Shown one piece after another: positions 12,443 to 24,377 of a DNA stretch of 64,000 bases (its first letter is position 1; each line of letters opens with the position of its first letter). Source of the stretch: Cryptomeria japonica. Taxonomy: Eukaryota; Streptophyta; Pinopsida; Cupressales; Cupressaceae. The translations under genes and the position numbers were made by a program. The stretch covers positions 569,055,152 to 569,119,151 of the forward strand of contig NC_081410.1 in assembly GCF_030272615.1 (NCBI RefSeq), given 5' to 3'. The notes beneath the pieces are model-generated. The model made no database searches. It saw only the letters and a list, made by a program, of their open reading frames with translations, and had not been told where the DNA came from.

Positions 12443-12654
12443 AAAGGGGGAGAGATTGATATAGAAAAACACAAAGAAAGACTTGGGGAGTGATTGCTAC
12501 TTTTGGGAGAGATTGATTACTCTTTGTATCTGAATTTTGATTTCTGGTTATGATCTCTTTTGGGAGATTGTTGGTGTTTGGTATTTGGTATTTCTGTTTT
12601 GGCACTTTGATGGTTTTTCCATCTTGTATTGCCATCAATGCCAAAGGGGGAGAT
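12443..12654 (+). other. Two polypurine tracts of A1
   Basis: AAAGGGGGAGA at 12443-12453 and AAAGGGGGAGAT ending at 12654, directly before the LTR. Both are preceded by a GGCATTTGATGTC or GCCATCAATGCC segment, so the whole tract with its flank looks duplicated about 200 bp apart. The same layout recurs in A2 (near 29670 and 29871-29881). Confidence 0.65.
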
Positions 12655-13722
12655 TGTGGGTATTTTGGATATGTTGATATGGTTTTGTCATTGATGTCAA
12701 CACCTACTAACACTTATCAACTCTGGCACTTTGGAGGATTGACAATATTCACCGGCAAGCAAGTGACTTATGCACAGTCACTAGTATCTGGTTCATCGAC
12801 AGGATATAATATTCACTGACACTTGGAATAACATGGAAAACACTTGGTTATGTTGAAGACATCGTTTGGACACTTTGTCTTGGAGATTTGTTCATTGTTA
12901 TATTATTATTTGCATATTTGTTGTTACCGACAAATAGGTCGAGAATAAGCACCTACAGGCTTATCTATTCCAGATCTGTAGGACACACTTTGGAGATGAT
13001 TTATCAATGTTGTAAATGCATTAAGCCGACATGTTGAATCAGTTATTGCATCGGTTATTGAATTACTTGTAACTAATTTTATTGAACATCTTTTAGAGCC
13101 GACCTACTAAAATTGGTCTTAGGTTATGGTATATATGTAAGATCTTATTTGTAAGATCGGTATGCAATTGGGAAAAGGAATTGTAAAGAAGGTATATGCG
13201 ACAATAAGAAAAGCTATACACGTAGACATCATTTGAAGGTGAAGCAAGGTTTTTGTGAAGACATATCAGAACTACAGTGATACAGAATCCAGCATAAGAA
13301 GATCCTATTTTGAGCAGTACATCATTATTGGATTTAACCATCCAATTGTAGTCAGTTTGACTCCTATTTGTGATTGAGCTGTGAGCTCTAGGCGCTTGGC
13401 CTTTTTGCATGTGTAGACCCCATTTGTATACACATACTATCTGCAGTAGTATCATTTGATTGTGGGTAAGGTTTACCATCGTGGTTTTTCCCCTTACAGA
13501 GTTTCCACGTACAAACATTGGTGTTATGTGTTGTGGATGTTATTGTCTTTCTATTTCAGGCATTAATCTTTACCAGTACTGCAATTAACTGATAAAATGT
13601 CTACCGGCATAAAGTTTGGTTTACCAGTATTAAGCATTAAGTTTGGTTAATTTGTTTTCAGTTTGAATTTATTTTACAACTAATTCAGCCCTCCCCCTCT
13701 CAGTTGTCTCCAGGACCTAACA
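12655..13722 (+). repeat. Full LTR shared by A1 and A2 (1068 bp)
   Basis: Starts TGTGGGTATTTTGG after a polypurine tract and ends GACCTAACA two bases before a primer site. The first bases are TGTGGG against TGTTGG in the right-hand LTR. It serves as 3' LTR of A1 and 5' LTR of A2. A block with GGTTTTTCCCC and TTTCCACGT at 13481-13510 is conserved in other families here. Confidence 0.9.
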
Positions 13723-13724
13723 AT

Positions 13725-13736
13725 TGGTATCAGAGC
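13725..13736 (+). other. Primer-binding site of A2
   Basis: TGGTATCAGAGC, two bases after the LTR end. Confidence 0.9.
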
Positions 13737-13778
13737 CTAGTCCTCTTTTGCAAAAGCTTAACAACTTGAGGAGATCCA

Positions 13779-15048
13779 ATGTCTACTAACTATTTCAGGA
13801 AGGACAGTCCTAAACTTGATGGAACCAACTATGGCATATGAAAGATCAGAATGGAGACATATCTAAATTGCATTGGAAAGGACATCTGGGAAGTGACAAA
13901 GAATGGCTATACTGCTCCTACTCTCGGTCATCCTAATCCACCTATCTAAGGAAAAGATGAAGAAAATGATTGCAAAGCAATGGAAGCACTTTTGAGTGCA
14001 TTATCAGATCAACAAATCATGGGATTATCAGATAGGTCTACTGCTAAATCTATTTGGGATCATTTGGAAACATTGAATGAAGGAGATTCCACAGTCAAAA
14101 TTGCAAAACTTGAAAGCTTCAAGGTCAGGTATGAAAATCTGAAAATGGAAGAAGATGAAAGGATTTTTTCTTTTATCGAAAGAGTTAATGAAATTGTTTT
14201 GGGTATTAAATGTTGTGGAGGAACCTTAAATGAAGATGAAATTGTTTCAAAATTTTATGAGGATTTCTACCGGCATACAAGCTGAAAGTTAATGCTATAA
14301 ATGAGTTAAGAACTATGCCTAATACATCAGTAACTAGGGACACATTGATTGGAAAAATTTCATCTTTTGAAATTGTGGAATTTGGTCTTGTTGCTACTAT
14401 AAAGACAGATTTAGCTTTTAAGGCATCAACATCTGCATCATAATTTGACAAATCTGATTGGAAAGCCTTTTATGCAAGAGAACTTATGGAAAGCAGGAGA
14501 GAAAATGAAGAACTTGAAGAGCTTGAAGCACTATTTGCAAGAAAAATGCCTAAAGGTCCAGTTGGAAGTAAGTATGAAGGTAAAGCACCCTTTAAATATT
14601 TTAACTGTAATAAGATTGGTCATATGGCTTCAAGATGCCCTGATAGACATGCTAGACTAAGAGAAGAAGCTAGAAGAACATACAAGCCTAACCCTGAATA
14701 TCAAAGATACAGATTTTAGAAGAATAAAGACAAACCTTGCTATCTTGTTAATGAAGGAGTCACTGATGAGGATCCAACAGGCAATGGATGGGTTTTTGTT
14801 GCTATAACAGAAGATCAACCAACACCTACTGTTCAACCGGTATAATAGTCCCTGGTAGGTAAAGTCAAAGTTAAGGATGAATGGATCATTGATTCAGGAT
14901 GTTCACATCATATGACTAGTGATAAAGGTAAATTCTTGACCTTTTAGGAATATAATGGAGGTCTAGTAAGATTTGGAGATGATAAAGGTTGTTTGACCAA
15001 AGGAAAAGGTACTATATCTCTTGATGGTAAGCATAATACTGACAATGT
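13779..15048 (+). pseudogene. A2 gag and protease region, degenerate
   Basis: Starts MSTNYFRKDSP at 13779. It carries the gag helices, a knuckle YFNCNKIGHMASRC with the first Cys changed to Tyr, and a protease site WIIDSGCSHHM that is intact in its motif but preceded by stops. A TAG at 14945 sits at exactly the same site as the A1 TAG at 9498. The frame is cut at 15048 by insertion of B and resumes at 21956 after the target duplication AATGT. Confidence 0.85.
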
Positions 15049-15496
15049 TGTAGGATTTTGCCAAGATCAAGGGCACAATGAAAAGCATAAAAGAGACAAT
15101 AGAATGACAAGAACAAATTGTATTCTCCTCAATATGCAAAATGATCAACTGGATTAACCAATACAATGAATATAGGCCTGCTTATATAGGCAAGGCCATA
15201 TGGATGTATGAGCACACAAATATGACATGTGGCTCAATGAGAAACAAGGGTAAGTAAGAATTACTAGGGGTAGGTAGGAGAAATAATATAATATTCCACA
15301 AGAGGTGGATGACCCACCGAATGTGGAGTGTAACAGCAAAATAAGACCACAAAAGGTGGAATTTCTCCTACAAGCTCTATCCCTATGTACACACTTCCCT
15401 AAGTGTCTCAAATTCAAACTACGAAGAGATGCATTATCCTAAGTTAACTTAAGTAAGTGTAATAATATCCAAAATGAATATTTATTTACACCAACA
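15049..15496 (-). repeat. 3' LTR of B (448 bp)
   Basis: On the minus strand begins TGTTGGTGTAAATA and ends AAATCCTACA. Equal in length to the right-hand LTR. The adjoining polypurine tract on the minus strand is CTTAAGGGGGGG at 15508-15497. Confidence 0.93.
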
Positions 15497-15765
15497 CCCC
15501 CCCTTAAGTGCAACTTAGGAGAATGAAGACTCAAGTCAACAATGCAAGATGGGTCCCGACTACTAGGCCATGATAGGTACCCATGTACAATATGCAAATG
15601 CAAGCAAAACTATGCAATGCAATCTCTCACAAATGGAGAAAGGGAGAAAACCCAGTGGGAAAAAACTCCCCCCCAAAAGAGAGATGAATGTACAAAAGAC
15701 TCTCAAAGAAGAAGGACAAAACCTCAAAGAGGAAAAAGTCCCCCCCATAAGAGAGGAAGGAGAGG

Positions 15766-18700
15766 TCAGCTGACCCCCCCTAATGACACATCCTGCACCC
15801 CCAAGAGAGCTCGCAACTGCTGGAACTTACTCTCGGTGAAAGGTTTGGTGAATATGTCAGCAACCTGCTCTGCTGTAGGACAATACTGATAATCAATGAC
15901 CTGCTCCTGGATGAGCTCTCAGATATAGTGCATATGAATCTTGATGTGTTTGGTCCACTGGTGCTAGACCGGGTTCTTTGAGATTGCAATAGCACTCTGA
16001 TTGTTGCAATGTAGAACTGTCGATCGTGGAGTGGTGAATCCAAACTCGGTGAGAATCTGTTGGAGCCAATGATCTCAGTCGCTACATTAATAGCGCCTCG
16101 ATACTCAGCCTCAGTCGAAGAGAGAGCAATAGCATGTTGCTTCTTGCTCTACCAACAAATGGGGCCCAAACCAAGGTGAAAACTGTAACCAGAAGTAGAC
16201 TTACGATCAACTAGATCGCCAGCCCAATCGGAGTCTGTGTAACCAACCAAGCGAAGTCTTGTGCCTGTTGCATAGTGAATCCCATAGTGATGTGTACCCT
16301 GGATGTAATGAAGGATATGTTTGGCGGCTTTCCAATGAAGCTCATGTGGTTCCTGCATGAAGTGGGAAACCATACCAATGACAAATGAAATATCAGGGCG
16401 TGTATGAGTCAAGTAGATGAGACTACCCACAAGCTGACGATACAAAGTGGCATCAACTGGTGAAGAAGAACACTGAGCCTCAAGCTTGACTCCTGAAAGA
16501 AAGGGAGTCGAGGTAGGCTTACAATCAGCCATATGAAAGCGTGCAAGTAGATCAAGAGCATACTTGGGCTAGGATAGTGTAATCCCGGAAGGTGACTGTG
16601 AAATCTCTATCCCAAGAAAGTAGTGCAAAAGACCCAAGTCAGTCATAGCAAATCTGTCATGCAAAGCAGATTTGACCCTGCTAATGATGGATGAAGTACT
16701 CCCTATAATGATCAAGTCATCAACATAGAGCACAAGTATCAAGTGAGAGTCATCCTGTTGCAAAATGTAGACATTCGGAACAGAATGACACCTGGTGAAC
16801 CCTACGGAGACAAGAAAGGAATCCATCTTGGCGTACCAAGCCCTGGGGGCCTTCTTAAGGCCATAGAGAGATTTTCGTAGTCTACAAACCAAGGAAGTAT
16901 CCTGGATGAAACCCTGTGGTGGCTCCATATAAATCTCCTCATCAAGATCACCAGGAAGAAAAGCACTCTTCACATCCATCTAATGTACAACCCAACCATG
17001 AGCTACAACAATAGTAAGTGTCAAACGAATGGAGTTCATCTTGGCTACGGGTGCAAAGGTCTCAGTATAGTCAACACCTGCAACCTGAGAAAAACCTTTT
17101 GCAACAAGCCGAGCCTTATACTTATCCACACTACCATCTGCTGCAAACTTGGTCTGATAGATCCACTTACATCGAACCATCTTTCTCCCCTTAGGGAGAT
17201 GGACTAAATCCCATGTGTTTTTCCTCATCAAGGAACTATACTCGTCCTCCATAGCTTGGTCCCATTCAGAAACCCCTAATGCTTCCCTAAATGTCTGTGG
17301 ATCGGAAGCGGTAGCAATGAATGCATGTGGAAGATCCTGATGTTGTGATTGAGTTCTCCGTGTATTTGAAGGATCCCCAACTAGAGATCTCGCAGACTCA
17401 AGTGTTTGTCGAGCCCAACGAGGTCTAGGTGGAGGTGGAGAACAAGGCTCCTCAACTACAAGTGGACCCTACGGAGGTGTTACCCTGCGAGTGGGAGTTG
17501 AAGGAGTCTCATCATCTGAATCACTAACATCACTATCCACAATGGAGGAAGGTGGAGGAGGTAGAGAGGCTAAGCAAGGAGAGCTTTCCTCAAAGTGAAC
17601 ATTCTTCTCAATGAACACCTCATGTGTCTCTGGATCCATCAATCTGTATGCCTTAACACCCTCAGGATATCCAACAAATATGCAAGGCCGACTCTGAGGT
17701 TCCAATGCCTTGCGTTTTTGCAGAGGTATGCGAGCCCATGCTGGACACCCAAAGACTTTGAAATGTCTCACAATCGGTTTCCTACCAGCCCAAGCTTCAA
17801 AAGAAGTAATACCTTGCAAAGCTTTGTGAGGAACCCGATTCTAGATGTGTGTGGCACAACTGATAGCCTCTGCCCAAAAGGCAGGATCAAGAGAACGTGC
17901 ATGTATCATACAGCTAGCCATTTCTTTGAGAGTTCTATTCTTGCGTTCTGCAACCCCGTTCTATTGTGGAGTGTATGCTACAAAATGCTGAAGATCAATT
18001 CCCTCAAATGTACAAAAATCCTCAAGTCTTTTGTTCACATATTCCCTTCCATTATCTGTGTGAAGAATCTTGACCACTTTCCCTGATTGTTTCTCCACAC
18101 GAGTCTTGAAGTCCTGAAATCTATCAAATACTTCACTCTTATGAATGAGAAAGTAGACCCAAGTGAAGCAGGAGTAGTCATCAATGAAGGTAAGAACATA
18201 GTGGGCCTTACTAAATGAAGGTGCTGGAAATGGACCTACTACATCGCTGTGAACAAGTTGAAGAACTTCCAAAGCTCTCCAAGCTTTCCCTTTATCAAAC
18301 TTCTCTTTGGGATGCTTGCCCATGGAACAACCTGAACATACACCCTCTGAAAAACTGATTCGAGGTAGACCTGTGACCATGTCTTTAGTACTTAGCTGCT
18401 GAAGATAGCGGTAGTTGACGTGACCAAACTGCTGATGCCATAGCTTACTTTCTGAATTTAAATGAGTAAGCAAGGCCCTAGAAGGTGAACTTGGCACAAA
18501 GTGGGAGAATGAATAAAGCCTTGAGTTGTCATTGACTTGTCCCACTGCTACCAAGGCATCATCATCAAGTTCCTTTACCACAACTGAATCTGGTGTAAAC
18601 TCAACCTTTTTCCCATTCCCATAGTGAGTGATTTGGTAGATGGAGAGAAGGTTGGTAGACAAGTTAGGAACATAGAGAACATTCTCAAATGTTCCATCAT

Positions 18701-19835
18701 CCATGTCAACTGAACCTTTCCCTTCAACCTCTACTTCTATATCATCACCTATGTAAATGTGAGGTACCTTAGATGGCTCCAATGAAGAAAACTGCTCCCT
18801 TGTAGAACCCATGTGATATGAGGCACCCGAGTCAAGTATCCATTGCTGTGAAGAACCTGTTGTAGCCACAAATGCTTGCCCTTTTCCCTTAGACTGTGAG
18901 GAAGAGGAAGGAGATGAATCCTTCTTTGTGTAGGCGGATGGCAAGTTGATGTTGTTTTTCTTAAGAAGATTAGTTAACTCATCAACTTGCTTTGCGTAGC
19001 ATCGATGCTCATCATGACCATACTTCTTGCAATATGCACAAGTTGGTTTATCCTTCTTAGGTGGTGTCCCCTTCTTGGAAGAGGATGAAAAATTGCCTTG
19101 TGATGGAGAGGATGATTGTCCTTTTTCCTAGTGTGGCTTGGACTTAGATTGCTTCTTCTTCTTGTTGGAATCTTTGCCTTGACTTCCTTGATTCCCTTGA
19201 TTAGCTACCAAAGCCTTGGACTTTGAAGACTTGAGAAACCCCATGTTCAACAACTTAGATTGTTCCAATATTAACATTTCTGTGAAAGCATCAAATGAAG
19301 GCATAACATAAGAACTCCCCACTATCAAATGATGAGTTTGGAAGCTATATATAAATGTTGCATATTTTGGTGCAAGCTTGTCCAACAAGTTTAATATCAA
19401 CTGAGCATCCTTTTTGTCAATTCCACAATCCTTAAGCTTTGCTCTTAGCTCATTTTCTTTGGTGACATAATCTTGGATTGTATCAAAACTCTTGGGATCC
19501 AAGTTGGTGAGCTCATTGTCAATCTGATAGCCTCTGATTTCATCAACTTGTCCATACAATTTCTGAAACATATCCCAAGCCTCTTTGATTGTTTTACACT
19601 TCTCAATGTGAAAAATGAGGTCATTTGATACATACTTGCGTAAGGTTCCAAGAGCCATGCAATTCTTTGTGAGCCATTCTAATTGAGCATTTGGATCAGC
19701 CTTAGGATTAGGTGGTGCTATTATTGTTCCATCTATGTAGTGTGTGAGACCCTTTTCCATTAATTTACTCCATACTTTAATTTTCCATGATGCATAATTA
19801 TGTGGAGTTAAAGGTGGAAATTTATTAGGACTCAT
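15766..19835 (-). pseudogene. B Copia gag-pol polyprotein with in-frame stops
   Basis: Starts at 19835 (MSPNKFPPLTPHNYASWK). Gag of the UBN2 type is followed by a perfect CX2CX4HX4C knuckle (CAYCKKYGHDEHRC), protease (WILDSGASYHM), integrase zinc site (WHQQFGH...CSGCSMGK), integrase core Asp (VHSDVVGP), Asp (LHTDNGRE) and Glu (GVAERKN), RT ([16 protein letters not shown] and YVDDLII) and RNase H (YTDSDWAGD). All seen catalytic residues are intact. From 19835 to 16149 one frame is kept and is broken only by seven stops, all TAG, at 19128, 17961, 17841, 17469, 16980, 16569 and 16149. A one-base frameshift near 16067 and two further stops affect the RNase H C-terminus. The natural end is the TGA at 15766. 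Confidence 0.92.
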
Positions 19836-21285
19836 TGCAACAAAAATGGAAAGAGCACAAAGAGAGGCACAATCACACAAGACACCCCCCCAAATTCACT
19901 CAATCAAAGAACCCCCCCCAAATGTTATGATTTGGCACTTTATAAGTAGTGCGTATACAATGGGCCACTTGCAAAAAATGGCAAAGTGGACTTTTGATTT
20001 ACAATTTTACAACTGCCTCAATAAGGCCAAAAGAGACTCAAACTGATAATGCAAGAGATCTAACTAAGATCCAAGCAATTTACAAGTACCTAATAGGCCA
20101 AATAAGACTAATATCTGAAAGTACAATTTCCACTCAAAATCTTTGAAATTTGATCATAGATTATGAAAGTAGACGAAAAAATATGCACTTAAAAAAAAAA
20201 ACACCTGAAAAGGAGGTCGTATGAGCTCAAATGAGGCCTTTGAAGTTGCAGAATTGAGGATTGGACAGGTACAGCTGAGAGAATCCAAAAATTCCGAAAA
20301 ACATGTACACCAAAATCAAAAAATAACCACACCACTACGAAGATCACGAAATTTTAGTCCATTTCAAAAATAATTGCACCAAAAAAGGAGCAAAAATGAG
20401 CAACATATGGCCTTTCAAATTTGGACTGCAAAACTGAAAAGCTCAATGGAGAGGGGTCAAAATTTTTTCAAAAAATGCTGATGTGGCGCTGGTGTCAGCA
20501 ATTCACTATGTTAAATTTGACGACTGTATGACCGTCGTGAAAACTTCGCCTCCCTGCTGACTGGGCGTTCGTACTGTACGGACTGCTGATTGGGTAGATG
20601 ACTGTGCGTACGAACTGGAGTTCGTATGGATTCTGACATGGCAGACAGAGTGTACGGTTTTGCCCATGGACCAGTGGCCACCTGCCACGTGGCAGACATG
20701 GGGCCACCTATTTTAGTGGTCACCGATGGAGGATGGTGTCGCCGGGGGCGGGAGAGACCGGCGGGCCCGGTGCCAAGGGGACCAGCTGCGGGCTCGGAGC
20801 TGAGGCGACCAGTGGGAGAGGTGATCGGCCAGTGGAGGTGGTGGTGGGCGACATCTGCATGAGAGGTACACTGCAGCGGCGGCGGGAGGACGCGTCAGCG
20901 GCAGGTACGGGCTTGCAACACCTGCGACACGCAGGTACAAACTGCACTGGGGGGGTCTGCGGACCCCCCAAAAACAGCGCCAAAAAAACCTTTTTTTTAA
21001 AAAACTTTTATTGGTATTTTTCAGATTTTTGAATTTTTTTTGTTTTTTTGAAAAATAAATTTAAAAAAAAAATTTCGAAATCCGTACGATAATAGCCAAA
21101 ATGGGGAAAAAAAATTTCTCACCAAAATAGGTCAACTTTATAGTCGAAATTTATGGAAATGGCCTCCCATATTCAACGGTGATGTCCAAATCGCTGTATG
21201 ACATCCCCAAAAAATGAAGATCCCCAAATCCGAAAATAGAAGCCTTCCACGATGTCTCCAAAAACCAATAAATGAAGCCCCAATA
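19836..21285 (-). other. Long leader of B with a GC-rich block
   Basis: About 1.45 kb between the second primer site and gag. The stretch 20510-20960 is strikingly GC-rich against an AT-rich background and reads Pro/Arg/Ser-rich in several frames on the minus strand; I see no credible protein. The flanks (21000-21130, 20160-20200) are rich in A and T homopolymers. It may be a structured 5' untranslated region or captured foreign sequence. Confidence 0.5.
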
Positions 21286-21297
21286 GCTCTGATACCA
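21286..21297 (-). other. Second primer-binding site within B
   Basis: Minus strand TGGTATCAGAGC, a perfect primer site, lies about 200 bp inside B and directly after the CTCAACA end of the mini-LTR. B's own primer site next to its LTR has one mismatch. Confidence 0.75.
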
Positions 21298-21438
21298 TGT
21301 TGAGACATGGACCAGCTAGGACTCGAACCTAGGACCTTCCATACGCTGTTGGAGTGCTCTACCACTGAGCTACTAGCCCCTCTTGGACAAGTCCATCGTC
21401 GGTCTGGGTGTGGCTTATTTCCAACACTAACACCAACA
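21298..21438 (-). repeat. 141-bp mini-LTR carrying a tRNA-like sequence
   Basis: On the minus strand: polypurine tract GGCTTAAGGAGGGG ending at 21439, then TGTTGGTGTTAGTG... to ...CATGTCTCAACA at 21298, then a perfect primer site. So it has TG...CA ends and the flanks an LTR should have on both sides. At 141 bp it is in the size range of TRIM-class LTRs. Most of it is the tRNA-like segment. The partner LTR was not found in the window. Confidence 0.6.
21308..21379 (-). ncRNA. tRNA-like Pol III promoter segment
   Basis: 72 nt fold as a tRNA: acceptor GGGCTAG with CTGGTCC (7 pairs, two G-U), D-arm GCTC/GAGC, T-arm CTAGG/CCTAG with loop TTCGAGT, then A. The A box TAGCTCAGTGG and the B box GGTTCGAGTCC match the Pol III consensus exactly. 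The anticodon arm is poor: only TCCA/TGGA pairs around an 8-nt loop containing AGC, so it looks tRNA-derived (perhaps Ala) rather than a working tRNA gene. Confidence 0.65.
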
Positions 21439-21490
21439 CCCCTCCTTAAGCCACATCTCTCGTGTGCTTGGAGCTCCTAGCTTGGACATG

Positions 21491-21502
21491 GCTGTGATAC
21501 CA
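21491..21502 (-). other. Primer-binding site of B
   Basis: Minus strand TGGTATCACAGC directly after the LTR end; one mismatch to the initiator tRNA-Met site. Confidence 0.8.
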
Positions 21503-21950
21503 TGTAGGATTTTGCCAAGATCAAGGGCACAATGAAAAGCATAAAAGAGACAATAGAATGACAAGAACAAACTGTATTCTCATCAATATGCAAAATGATC
21601 AACTGGATTAACCAATACAATGAATATAGGCCTGCTTGTATAGGCAAGGCCATATGGATGTATGAGCACACAAATATGACATGTGGCTCAATGAGAAACA
21701 AGGGTAGGTAAGAAATACTAGGGGTAGGTAGGAGAAATAATATAATATTCCACAAGAGGTGGATGACCCACTGAATGTGGAGTGTAACAACAAAATAAGA
21801 CCACAAAAGGTGGAATTTCTCCTACAAGCTCTATCCCTATGTGCACACTTCCCTAAGTGTCTCAAATCCAAACTATGAAGAGATGCATTATCCTAAGTTA
21901 ACTTAAGTAAATGTAATAATATCCAAAGTGAATATTTATTTACACCAACA
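21503..21950 (-). repeat. 5' LTR of B (448 bp)
   Basis: Near-identical to 15049-15496 and followed by the target duplication AATGT. Confidence 0.93.
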
Positions 21951-24377
21951 AATGTTTACTATGTAGAAGGTTTAAAGCATATTCTTTTGAGTGTTGGTCA
22001 ATTAGTTGAAAAAGGATTTTAGTTACAATTCAAGAATGGAAAAGGCAAAATTATGAACAGAACTGGTTTGGAAATTGCAACCGGTAATCAAACTACAGGT
22101 AATATCTTTCATTTGAATAACAGTGAAAAGACATGCTTGATTGCACATATTGATGAAAGTTGGCTATGACATAAGAGACTCTGTCATGTAAATTTTGATT
22201 GCATGGTGAAAATCAGTACTACTAAGGCAGTTAGAGTTTTGCCTAAGATTGTCAAACCTCACAATCCGGTATGTAAGGAATGTCAATTTGGAAAACAAGT
22301 TAGAGCATCTTTTAAAAGTATTTCAAAAAAATCCAATAATGCTCTTGATTTAATTCACACTGATTTATGTGGTCCAACTAGAACTAAAAGCTGACTAGGT
22401 GATAGATATTTCATGCTAATAATTGATGACTATTCTAGAATGTGTTCGGTTACTTTTCTTAGAGAAAAATTAGAAGCACTTGGGAAGTTCAAACTATTCA
22501 AGGTAATGGTAGAAAGTGAAACCGGTAAGAAAATCAAATGTTTGAGATCAGATAAACGAGGTGAGTTTACATTTAAGGAATTTAATACATTTTGTGAAGT
22601 GAATTGAATCAGAAGACAATTATTAGCACCCCAGACACCACAATAGAATGGAGTTGTAGAAAGGAAAAACAGAACTATCTTCGATGCAGCTAGAAGTATG
22701 CTATCAGAAGCAAATCTACCACATGTATATTGGAGAGAAGCAGTGAGTACAACGGTGTATACATTCAACAAAGTTCACATCAAAGGTGAAACTGGTAAGA
22801 CCCCTCACAAACTATGGTTTGGTATTACTCCTACTCTTAAATATTTAAGAATATTTGGAAGTAAATGCTATATTAGAAGAGATGAGTATATTAGAAAATT
22901 TGGTCCTAGAAGTGATGAAGGAATATTTCTTGGTTACTCATCTAAGAGCAAAGCATATAGATGTTTTAACAAGAGACTGCAAAAAATTGTTGAGAGTACA
23001 AATGTGAAGATTTATGAACAGTTTAGAGGAACTTCAAGGTATATAGACTCTGAACTAACAACAGAGATACTAACAAATGAACCTACATTGAACCCATCGG
23101 TACAGAATGAAGATCCAGTTACACCAGTATCATCTGAAAATTTCACTGTAACTAAGGAACAATAGCAAACGAAGACACCCCGATATGTAAGACTAAATTA
23201 CTCTAAAAATTAGATAATTGGTATCAAGCATCAAGGAGTTATGACAAGAGGAAGACTGGAAAATGAAGAGATATGTCTTATTTCTCAAATTGAACCATCA
23301 TCAATTAATGAGGCATGTGAAGATAAGCACTGGATTAAAGCTATGGAAGAGGAACTAGAACAAATTGAGAAGAACAACACATGGACATTATTTCCCGGGC
23401 CTAAAAACAAAAATATGATTGGAACAAAATGGATATTCAGAAACAAACTTAATGAAGATGGTAAGGTAATCAGATATAAAGCAAGACTAGTGTGTAAGGG
23501 ATATTCACAGAAAGAGGAATTGATTATAATAAAACCTTTGCACCTAGTACCTAGAATTGAAGCAGTCAGATTATTCTTGGGTTTTGCAGCACGCAAGAAC
23601 TACAAAGTATATCAAATGGATATTAAATGTGCATTTCTGAATGGAGATCTTGAAGAAGAAGTTTAAATTGAGCAACCTGATGGATTTTCTTTGACAAATA
23701 ATAAAGATATGGTTTATAGGTTAAGGAAATCTTTGTATGGGTTGAAGCAAGCTCCAAGAGCTTGGTATGCTAGATTGGATAAATATCTTTTGAACATTGG
23801 ATTTTCTAAAGGTAATGCTAACAACAACTTATAGTATAAAGTGACTAATGATGGCATCTTGGTTATAGAAGTTTTTATTGGTGATATAATCTTTGGAGGA
23901 GAAGATGGATTATGTAACGACTTTTCTATTGAAATACAGCAAGAATTTGAAATGTCTATGATTGGAGAGATAAAATTATTTTTAGGATTGCGGATTTCAC
24001 AGACTGATAAAGTTATATTCTTGAGTCAATCCAAGTACTTGAAGGAGTTACTAAAGAAATTTGGAATGGAAAACTCTAAACCGGTAAGCACACCTATGAC
24101 TACAAATGACAAATTATCACTAAGGGATGAATCTACACCTGTTAATCTGACTAGGTACAAATCTATGATAGGAGGCCTACTGTATTTGACATAAACAAGA
24201 CCTGATATTATGAATGCGGTATGTATTATTTCAAGATTTCAGAGTAATCCTAAAGAAAATCATGAATTAGTAGTAAAAAGGATTTTCCGGTAGTTACAAG
24301 GCACTACAAATCTTGGTTTATGGTATCCTTGAGATGAAAACTTGGAATTATGTGCATACACAGATACAAATTGGGCA
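21951..24377 (+). pseudogene. A2 integrase, RT and RNase H start, degenerate
   Basis: Resumes A2 after B. It shows the integrase zinc site (HVNFDCM...CKECQFGKQ), integrase Asp and Glu regions (IHTDLCGPT, LRSDKRGEF, GVVERKNR), the RT start (TKWIFRNKL, absent from A1), [13 protein letters not shown], a decayed FIGDIIFGG in place of FVDDIIFGG, and the first half of the RNase H site. Stops include ones near 22018, 22391, 22606 and 23664. It is cut at 24377 by D inside the RNase H codons for NWAG. Confidence 0.88.

Larger units (their letters stand above)
15049..21950 (-). mobile_element. Copia retrotransposon B, nested in A2
   Basis: 6902 bp, bounded by 448-bp LTRs (15049-15496 and 21503-21950), with perfect target duplication AATGT at 15044-15048 and 21951-21955. 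Coding is on the minus strand. Minus-strand order: LTR, primer site, odd composite leader (21491-19840), gag-pol, polypurine tract, LTR. The two LTRs have equal length and few visible differences, so it is younger than the A array. Confidence 0.95.

Noticed and set aside
20626-21032. Protein-coding reading of the GC-rich block, either strand
   Set aside because: Several overlapping open frames arise from high GC; Pro/Arg or Gly/Arg-rich text without any domain.
21308-21379. Functional tRNA gene
   Set aside because: The anticodon arm pairs poorly with an 8-nt loop and the sequence sits inside an LTR; kept only as tRNA-like.
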